Assembly: GCF_032062135.1 (NCBI RefSeq)
Contig: NC_092863.1
Location: forward strand, 21,582,618-21,646,617
Direction: 5' to 3'
DNA length: 64,000 nt
Origin: Pyxicephalus adspersus
Taxonomy: Eukaryota; Chordata; Amphibia; Anura; Pyxicephalidae
The notes beneath the pieces are model-generated. The model worked only from the letters and a program-made list of their open reading frames with translations, was not told the origin of the DNA and made no database searches. Positions 55,870 through 64,000 of this stretch are shown piece by piece. Position numbers and translations under genes: made by a program. Within the stretch, counting starts at the first letter, position 1. Each line of letters starts with the position of its first letter.

Positions 55870-58800
55870 TGCTCCAGCCAAATAATGAAAATACTTATAG
55901 CATACTACAAAAGAGAGTTGGAGAACCTTGAAGTAGAAATCAAAGACATTTATGCACAAAACGCTAAACTAACAGAATCACCAGAATTTAAAGAACAATA
56001 TCAAACACCAAAGCAACATCTAGAAAGAAACAACATTGACATACACAATAAGAAGGATAAAAAATTCCAAAAAGATAAGTGGACTTTTTTTGAGAAAGAA
56101 AGCCTAAGTGGGAAACAACAAGAGCTAGACCCAACATTTTTGGACCACCACAAAACACATCTGGTCCCCAATTAGCATCCACTGACCAATGCAGCTGCAT
56201 GCAACCATCCCCACCTACAGACAAAGGCCCATCCAAAGACTTCACAGGAAGAAAATCTCAAGGTAAAAAACTATACAAAAGTGATCTAAGTGACCACACA
56301 CAGCAGGACACAAAACGAAAACCATCACTAACAGTAGAAACACTCTCATTATTTCCACAGAAACCACCCATCCCAACCGTAGAGAGCGCATCTTTCAACA
56401 ACACCTTAACAAATTAAAAATAGCACTCCAGAAACTGACACTGGCACTCAGACAGCCATTATCACAACCATCCCCACCACCCAGATCAGTTACCGTCACT
56501 CTCCACATCACCAGACTTGGTCCCACTACCTCTTTACCCCCAGCAACATTTTCATTTGGAGCTATCCCAAAAACACACACCCAGGAATCTTTTTTAGAGG
56601 TACTTCAGACACAACTTCCATCCCCAAAGGAATCAAAGGGGAGAATTCAGAGTTTTTTCTCAAGAATTCCACACAAGAAAAAAAACGTAGAAATTGTAAA
56701 TTTATCCTCCTATCAACTAAGCCCAGAGGAGGAAAAGGTTCTAAAAATGGGGCTGTCTTTTTGTCCCTCAAGGAAAATGAATAAATTCAAACTAATCAAA
56801 GAGATAAACCTGTTCACAAGAAACCTGACCTTAAAATTAATGTTTGAAAAGACTTCCAAACCAAATACACCAAAAGATCACTCTGATCTTAACAACTTAA
56901 AAATTCAAGATTTCAGAACCATGAAAGTATTGCAGAAATTACTTAACGAAAACAATGATACTTAGAACACATCAGAACCATCAAAAGATGGGACTGAAGA
57001 TAAAGACTACACAACCCTCCCAACCAAGCGACCAAAATCTACTTTTTACCCACATATTTCATGCAATCCACATGTCCAAACTTTTGTTAATCTAGTAACC
57101 AAAGAAATTCTAGAATGAGAAAAATACATCCTCCATCAAGTTTTTCTAAAACACAAGAAAAAGCATTAAAAAACCTCCAAAAATCATCAATCATTATAAA
57201 ACCAGCCGACAAAGGCGGCAATATTGTTATTATGAATAACTCACAATATGATAAAATGTGTTACAAGATCTTAAACAACGCAGAGTGGTACCAAACAATA
57301 GACTAAACGATTAACGACTTTTATGAGCAATGTTATTCCCTAAAAAAAGCAGGATTCTCAACAGGAACAATAGACATCGAAACCAAAGAATATCTTTGGA
57401 ACCAACACCTGGTTATGCCTACTTTTTACAGCTTACCTAAAATCCACAAAAATCTCAAAGACCCCTCTGGACATCCTATAGTGTCAGGAGTCGACTCCAT
57501 TTCTTCAAATGTGAGCGATTCTTCAAATGTGAAACATTCTTCAAATGTTTAGTGGACACATTTCTTAGACCATTGGTTTTCAATCTCCCATCATACCCTA
57601 GAGACACCATTCAGCTATTCCAAATATTCCAAGATATGGAAATCTTTGCAAATGCTAGACTAGCCACAATAGATATAGAATCATTATACAACCTTATCCC
57701 CTATTCACTTGGATTGGATACCATCAGGTCAATCTTAAAGACAAAGAATCCTGCACATCAAAAGCACAATGATTTCAAAATCAACCTACTCAAATACATC
57801 CTTACAAGGAATGTATTTACATACAATCACAAACATTACCTACAAGTTCAGGGGGTCGCGATGGGGACAAAGTGTGCCCCATCATATGCAACCTATACCT
57901 GGGTGAATGGGAGAAAGAACTATTTTCAGACCCCAAATTTGCAAAATTCCAAACCCACATCTTTATGCGGCATTGCTATATTGACAATATTTTATTCATA
58001 TAGACAGATTCCACAGAAGCCCTTCCAGACATGTTCAATTTCATCCAAGGAAACCATTTGAATTTAAAATTTACAATGCAATTTACAAAATGCCTTTATT
58101 GGATGTATATGCCATGATTATGGAAGACCATAAAATCACCACCACACTCTATAGGAAAGAGACTGCGGGCAATGCGATCCTACATGCCCACAGCTCTCAC
58201 CCAAAACCCCTACTAAAAAGTATTCCATTTAGTCAAATGCTTAGATTAAAAATAAACTGTGTATCTGACACAGATTTCAAAAATGAAGCCAAAGCCCTAA
58301 CCACTAGACTGCTACATAATGGCTACAGCAAAAAAAACTTTTAAAAAATTCCTATAAGAAAGCTAGCCGACTCAATGGAGATGATTTGATTCATCAAACC
58401 AAAAAAACAGTTAACAAACGTAAAGTACACATTATTACTCGCTACAACAAGGACCACTCAAAGGTACAAAGAATCTTATCAAAACACTGGAACGTTCTCA
58501 TAGGAGAACCTAACACCAGAACACATATACACAATAAATCTCAAATTACTTTTAGGAAGTCAGGTTCCCTGAAAGATTCTCTGGTCCATAGACATTATGA
58601 CCCTACTGATATCAAGACTGACAAAACAGGAAGACCAAAAGGCACCTTTAAATGTGGAAAGTGTACATAATGCCACTGGATTTATGAAGATCATTTGCTG
58701 GTATTGCCCAATGGAATAACACACAGACTAAATGATTATGTGAATTGCAAAACAAAATGGATTATCTATCTCATTACATGCAAATTTGGAAGATACTAAG

Positions 58801-58920
58801 TAGAGAAAACTATCATAAAGTTTGGACAACGTATCTATGAGCACATTTATGCCATAAAAAATGGAAAAATGCTAACACTCATTAGCTTACATGTGGGCAC
58901 ATCACATCAATTTATAACAC
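55870..58920 (+). pseudogene. PLE 3 polyprotein: N-terminal region, RT, GIY-YIG
   Basis: 55885-56175: charged, helical N-terminus. 56700-56965: LSPEEEKVLKMGLSFCPS and INLFTRNLTLKLMFEK, usual before the PLE RT. 57115-57306: SIIIKPADKGGNIVIMNN. 57430: LPKIHKNLKDPSGHPIVSG. 57552-58061: LATIDIESLYNLIP (first catalytic Asp) and GVAMGTKCAPSYA; the following active-site strand reads YIDN where YxDD is expected, then a stop. 58090-58670: RT thumb and linker, ending FKCGKCT. 58740-58900: IIYLITCKFGRY, a stop, EKT and QRIYEHIYAI, a damaged GIY-YIG. Several shifts and stops. Confidence 0.85.
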
Positions 58921-59109
58921 TGATTAGACCATGATCTCTCTCATAGGAGATGTGTTAGTGTTTATATATTTTCTCTCTATTAATCTGTAAACTTGATTGT
59001 TACACTCTTCTTATGTGAATTACTATACATTTGCATATAGGGCCTATTGATTTTTTTACCCACTGTGAATTAACAAAAAGAATGTATGTTATATTAATGT
59101 TGATACAAT

Positions 59110-59817
59110 GGCCCTAATTCATCAAGCAAAATCGGACGCTCACTCGCGCATTCGTATTCGCGATCCGAAATCGTAAGCCGTCGCGCAATTCAGCAACTGA
59201 ATGAGCTCGCGGCCGGAGCCGTGCATCTCCGGCAGCTACACTGGCGAGCTTGCATTAAAAGTCACTGTTCCCCTAAAAATTCATTCTTTCTAATGGCACA
59301 CATATTACCCTTAGCCCTAAAAAAAAAATATTTGCGCTGTTGAAATGTTTTAAACATTTATGTGCGCTAAGAAAAAAAGCATATTTTAAATCACTTATTT
59401 TTTTCCTGTTAGGCAAGAGTTAACCGAGTTCAACTCCTCTACATAGGCGCCTATATAAAAGCTTCCGATGCCTGATCGCGCAGCTGAAATCTAATGAAGC
59501 ATTAAAGATTCTAATTGACCTGTAAAGGACTGTAAATAAGCACAGAACAGAGAGCAGGTGTGAGCTAATTAATTGCTATGATCTCACCATTGAGCTTAAC
59601 AGATCCTCCTTAATCGCGCAGCTGAAATCTAATTGCCTTAATTGACAGATTCGCGCCCCCTATTGCTCATTATTATCAAGCCAGGAATCCGGCTGGCAGT
59701 GAGGAGGCAAGTGTACGAGCGCACTCGACTTCGGACCGCGGGAAACAGCGCTCGCTGGTCGCGCGTACGTTCGCGCTTCCAGCGAGCGCGGATTTCATTG
59801 ATGAATCAGGGCCATAG
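59110..59817. mobile_element. MITE with GGCCCTAATTCATCAA termini, ~708 bp
   Basis: Left end GGCCCTAATTCATCAAGCAAA, right end in reverse complement GGCCCTGATTCATCAATGAAA. GC-rich segments of GCGCG type near both ends and an AT-rich middle. Inserted in the 3' part of PLE 3. Confidence 0.82.
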
Positions 59818-60165
59818 TATACAAGTCCACCCACCTTGGACCAGTCACCCAGATGGGAGACATCTCTCCAGGGGCCCACCAATCGATGGTAGGGTCCCGG
59901 GCATGACTTACACCTCCCCTGTGGGCGTAACTGTTGCGCACATAGGCGAGGGAGTGACTATGCCTCCTTAGTGACATAGGCAGCATCCTAGAGCCCCCAG
60001 CGACATCAGAGGGAGTCCACTTATGCTGCCCTTCTCGTGGTAAAAGGGCGGATCAAGGACTCCCTCTTGGCGCGTCCTTACAAACAAACGGGAGCAGCGG
60101 CTGCAGCTCCTTCTGTAGATCCAGCAAAACCTAACAACATTGTATGACAATCAGATTACAACTGA
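59818..60165. other. GC-richer unassigned stretch
   Basis: No repeat structure and no convincing frame. It could be part of PLE 3 or a separate insertion. Confidence 0.4.
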
Positions 60166-60169
60166 AAAA

Positions 60170-60610
60170 AACACTTACCTTGTCCCCGCAGCTCCTCCGG
60201 AGACATCCGTCCTCTTCTGTCTTCTCCCGCCGCGTGCAGTGACGATCTCCGGGGTTTCCCGGGTGATGTCGGTGCATGCAGGAGGCGGGGCGGGACATTT
60301 AAATCACTTTGTATTCAATTCAAGTTGTATTGAGTCCAATACAAAGAAATCTTTATATATTATATATATAATTTTATTATATATATATATATATATATAT
60401 ATCATATAAGCTACTGTACAGTAACATTACATTACACACTTTTTTTATGTTTTATATATTTTTTTAAAGTTTATTAATAAATTTAATAAGTTTTGGACAT
60501 ATTTTGGTGAAGTATTCCTAAGATTTATAGCCTACAATCTAAAATAAATTTCCATGCAAAAAATGTTACATTTTTTGCATGGAAGTACGCAAAAAATTAG
60601 AACACTCGAC
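60170..60610. mobile_element. piggyBac-type MITE, reverse orientation
   Basis: Reverse complement of the 35882 family: GGTTTCCCGGGTGATGTCGG, a TTGTATTGAGTCCAATACAA palindrome, an AT run at 60358-60400, and the TTCCATGCAAAAAATG inverted pair near its end. The terminal TTAA at the right is lost; the left end is degraded. Confidence 0.75.
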
Positions 60611-60941
60611 GTTCACTTACGCGTCCCTTGGTGATTCCTGATGATGTCAGTGCATACTCCTGTTGACGGGGGTTGTAGCGGGAAATTCAAATATTTTGTA
60701 TTTGATTCACTACAAAGTCCTGTTTCCAATCCAATCCAAAATAATACAAAATATATTTATGTGGTTTTGTCTATAGGTATGTAACATTGGACTTTATTAT
60801 ATTTAGAATATCTACTAGACCCTTGTTCGGACATATTTCTATAAGTTACAGGTCTACAATTAAAATAAAAAAATTTATGAAAAACAGTGTACCGCTTTTA
60901 GTACAGAAATCCAGAAATCAGTGAAACGCCCAGGAGGTTAA
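60611..60941. mobile_element. piggyBac-type MITE, right terminus intact
   Basis: Ends CGCCCAGGAGGTTAA. In reverse complement it matches the left 140 bp of the nested element at 29842, including GGACATATTTCTATAAGTTA and CTAGACCCTTGTTCGGACAT, and goes beyond the point where that one enters the gap. Left end truncated. 60942-61375 holds nothing recognised. Confidence 0.75.
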
Positions 60942-61375
60942 AAAGAACTAACTCACAAATAATAAACATAGCATCTTTTTTATTATTAACCTCAAACCAA
61001 AAAAGTAAAAATACACATGGTGAACCAGCCGCATCTTTCTCCTTTATGTCCAGATAACCACAAAAATATAGGACTATTACCCTTCAAAAAAGCATAGACG
61101 ATCTATCCTAAATATCCTTGGTAACAAAAAAATGTTATCCTATTTTCTAATAAACCCTAAACAATTTAGGAATCACTATTTTGAATTCACCTAAAGCTCT
61201 TTGACTGTTATCAAATATTGTTCACGAACTCAATAATTGTATCTGTTTTTGTTTTAGTGAATACTTTTTGATGTAATATTTTATTCTTAACAGAATACCC
61301 GTATGTATACTATATGCATGATTGTATACACTTTGTTTGAACCATACTTAATACATGTTAGATGACTAGTTGATA

Positions 61376-61835
61376 CATAGTCTAAAACGATTCACTAATA
61401 CCTTTTCTATGTTTAATAAATACACCTAGATCACACTCAAACCGTTACCTTAGGCACACAGCTACCCCTGAGGAAGCCTACAAAGGGCGAAACCCGTCAG
61501 GTAACAAGGCTGCGTGCAAACACCTGTATCTATTCCTGTTCTTCGTACATATGATTTGCTTTATGCTATACAGAAATGATAATACCACTAAATAGGTGAT
61601 CTATGTCAAGTGTATAGGTACTATACTGTAGAAGCAAGCAAATATTGTTCATCTTATGAATATGTAAAAAATTTAGAATCATTTTTGCCAAACAAAAACC
61701 TGCCTGTCTTTCATGTTCATATATAAAAATACTGTATTTCAGGGTTGGCAAATATCCCACTCTGTGGAACTTTAACATAAAAACATACCTTTCCACACAC
61801 ATCCCTAGAATCTCTTTACATTTTCCTATTAAAAT
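61376..61835 (+). repeat. PLE 3 right terminal repeat (pseudo-LTR)
   Basis: Counterpart of 55030-55493. Contains CTGAGGAAGCC...GAAACCCGTC at 61467-61501. Confidence 0.82.
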
Positions 61836-61956
61836 GTAAGCACCATTGAAGTGAAAGTAAATACATCTTCAGTGTGATGTAAAATAAGGCACAGTGTGGT
61901 ATAGATCTACTGAACAGTGTCAGTCAGGTCCCATTGTTTCTTCAGAAATGTTTAGA

Positions 61957-63593
61957 TTATGATTTTCTTGTGTGCTCTTTGTCTGGATTGTCGTGGTACA
62001 GCATCCAGCAGTAGTCAGCCATCATATTTTTATTCCAGAAACCTTGGTAGCGGTGCTCCATTAACTGAATGTCCTGGTGAAAACGTTCTCCTTGTTGTTC
62101 ACTCACCATACCAAGATTTTCCGTGAAGAATTCTAGATGTGAGTGCAAGAAATGTATTTTTAATGACATGCGACAACCCAGTTTCTGGTATGAATCAAGC
62201 AGATTCTGAACGCATTCCTTGCGGGTGCAGGAGAGTTATGGTTGCCCAGGAAATTTGCACACAGCCACTTGAATGCATCCCAAGCTTCTAGCTCAGTTGC
62301 TGAGAGAGATTGTTTCAAAATATCATCCTGCAAAACAGACTTGATCTGTGGCTCTATAAATACCCCTTCCTTCATTTTTTCAGTGCTTATGTTTGGAAAC
62401 TTCTCAGCAAGGTACTGAAAACCCATGGAGTTTGATTTCCCAATGGCATTTACAAGGTTCTTCATCATGCCTAACTTGATATGGAGAGGTGGCAGAATTA
62501 TTTTATGGAGATCAACCAGAGGCAGAAACTTGACCCTGCTTGTTCTGGGTTTATAGGTATCTTTTGGTAGCCAATCACCTTTGTCATAATGGTCCCCTGT
62601 AGTTTGGCTGTCCCACAGGCATAGGAAACAGCAATATTTTGTGAATCTTCCTCCATTCCACCAGCAAGGCAATGACCTTTAGATCCTAACAGATGTTCCA
62701 CTGGTGTGTTTTATACTGGATTGCTTCAAGCATAGGACTCCCTTAGGTTAACAGAATAGGCAATCAGTAAACTTGGTTTGGAATTACCATTATGCAGTAA
62801 GACTGCTGTTAAGATTCTTTTAGAGGAACATGCTCTTGTGACAAACTGTTAAAGAGTGAATTTTTATCATGACAGTAGCACAGTGAGTCATCACTAGTGA
62901 AGAACATTTTCAAGTTATAATTTCGTTTTTTTGTAGTGAGTTACAGTTACACCCTTTACAGTTACAATTGCTTCTGTTTAAGCCTTTTGAAGCAAGATGT
63001 TCTGCTTTGTCTTTGAGAGAGATTTAGATCACGAACAGGATCATTCAACTCTGCTTGTGTAAAGATCTCTGGTTCTGAATCTTCATCGGCCAAGTAGTCA
63101 GGATCAGATGATTCTGGGTTGTAACTGGCTGCAACTCCAGTGCATTCCTCATCACCTTCTACATAGGCAAGTCCATCATGTGGCGGTACCCGAACTGGCA
63201 ATGAATCATCATGGGGAACAGGCCTAATTGCAGAATCAAGGCTTGGATATACAATTTAGTGCTTAGTTTTACCTGAGAATCCACTTTTGTTGACACAGCA
63301 AAAATAGCATTCTATTAGATGTTCTCGCGGTTCTCTCCACACCATCGGGATTGCAAATTGAATTGCTGCTTTACGTCGATTTAGCCAGTCATGCAGTCTG
63401 TTAGAACAACTGGTACAGATGACATGTGGAGCCCAAGATTTATCCTGGTCACCAAGTGGACAGCTGAATTATAATTTGTATATCTTTTTAAGTTCTGTGG
63501 TAATTTAGCGACATTGTGCTTTCGTTGTGACACGTTACAGAAACTGTCTGGATCACTAAGGCAATATCTAGGCATGATGACAAATGAAATCAA
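61957..63593 (-). pseudogene. Copy C of the Cys-motif gene family, nearly full length
   Basis: Minus strand, right to left. 63593-63381: MPRYCLSDPDSFCN and the following ~20 residues, then a shift. About 63455-63260 (other frame): GDQDKSWAPH, CTSC, FAIPMVWREP and ECYFC. 63201-62962: acidic linker, FTQAELNDPVRDLNLSQRQS. 62960-62702: a degraded middle (LKMFFTSDDSLCYCHD). 62701-62160: TKYCCFLCLWDSQ, ILPPLHIKLGMMKNLVNAIG, EGVFIEPQIKSVL and FLGNHNSP. 62169-61957: MSLKIHFLHSHLEFFTENLG, QQGERFHQDI and MMADYCWML, ending at a stop. At least four shifts and a small deletion. It is the most complete copy and gives the block order used for copies A and B. Several CxxC pairs and conserved His/Asp positions suggest zinc binding; no enzyme activity can be named. 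Confidence 0.7.
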
Positions 63594-63599
63594 TCACAG

Positions 63600-64000
63600 T
63601 TAGTGCGTTCTCTAACTTTAAAAAAAGAAAACTGTTATTAAATGTTGTAATATGGTAAGGCTATTTATAATGAATTTCACACAATATATAATTAGCTGCA
63701 TCACAAAAGCAAGACGTGCTAGAGAAAAACTGAACACAGATTTGAAATTCGCATCAAAAATAGTACATACATAAAAGAAAGTACTATTTGTTTAGCGTAC
63801 ATGTAACATGTACAAATCAAATATCAAATATCTAAATAGTGCTAAGGCAGTAATGAACAGGGTTAATTCTTATTTTAGATAATTACCTGGTCACAAGAGT
63901 ATCTGCAAAACCAGTTGGAGCTGCCGCCGCAGCTTACCAGTTATCAAAGCCAGGAGATGCAGAGAAGGATCATATATTCACTATGAACCGTTGTATATTA
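63600..64000. other. Unassigned right edge
   Basis: AT-rich, no recognised feature. It may hold upstream sequence of copy C. Confidence 0.5.

Larger units (their letters stand above)
55030..61835 (+). mobile_element. Penelope-like element 3 with terminal direct repeats
   Basis: Direct repeats of about 460 bp (55030-55493 and 61376-61835) flank a PLE ORF on the plus strand. Between them, in order: N-terminal region, RT, GIY-YIG domain, 3' non-coding DNA. Tandem or LTR-like terminal repeats are a known property of PLEs. MITEs at 59110-59817 and 60170-60941 are later insertions in its 3' part. Confidence 0.75.

Noticed and set aside
59642..59971. 109-aa Arg-rich frame
   Set aside because: Crosses the end of a GC-rich MITE; composition explains it.

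Overview
The window looks like nuclear DNA of a repeat-rich vertebrate, most likely a frog. I infer this from the mix seen here: Tx1/L1-type LINEs, CR1, Penelope-like elements (PLEs), chromodomain Ty3/gypsy, Tc1/mariner, hAT-like and many TTAA-flanked piggyBac-type MITEs, plus introns with consensus splice sites and 5S-derived relics. I see no bacterial gene organisation. About 90% of what I can identify is mobile DNA in decay. Only two places look like possible host or domesticated coding DNA: a four-exon Myb/SANT-like gene at 51779-52902 (minus) and an exon-like block at 12038-12158 (plus).

Layout. 1-2089: 3' end of an L1 with poly(A). 2156-2406: palindromic MITE. 3168-4110: copy A of an uncharacterised zinc-motif gene family. 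4425-6790: broken L1s with a Tc1/mariner MITE inside. 6936-9500: two piggyBac-type MITEs of one family in opposite orientation. 9684-10883: L1 endonuclease domain (minus). 10479-10883 and 12544-12948: a perfect 405-bp direct repeat around a 1.66-kb insert. 12949-16005: endogenous retrovirus gag-protease remnant (minus) carrying a complete piggyBac MITE. 16010-16770: CR1. 17380-19497: PLE 1 (minus). 22734-28118: CR1 fragment and two L1s. 28778-32330: L1 (minus) split by a hairpin MITE and a piggyBac-in-piggyBac nest with a 1000-N gap. 32330-37640: Tc1 and L1 relics and another complete piggyBac MITE. 37640-38288: copy B of the zinc-motif family. 38288-42381: gypsy sequence in head-to-head inverted arrangement, with a solo LTR and a 3' LTR. 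42400-44820: PLE 2 (minus). 44843-45770: L1 ORF1. 46034-46315: two tandem 5S-like relics. 46333-46830: minisatellite. 46831-50960: chromovirus-type gypsy (minus). 51179-52902: Myb/SANT-like gene. 52903-54760: AT-rich DNA with a long direct repeat. 55030-61835: PLE 3 (plus), bounded by 460-bp direct repeats resembling PLE pseudo-LTRs. 61836-63600: copy C of the zinc-motif family (minus).

How it fits together. No pathway is encoded. The interest lies in the nesting order of elements, in PLE copies linked to a repeated CTGANGA...GAAAC motif, and in a three-copy gene family with cysteine motifs and no function I can name. Every name rests on reading motifs by eye; no database search was possible.
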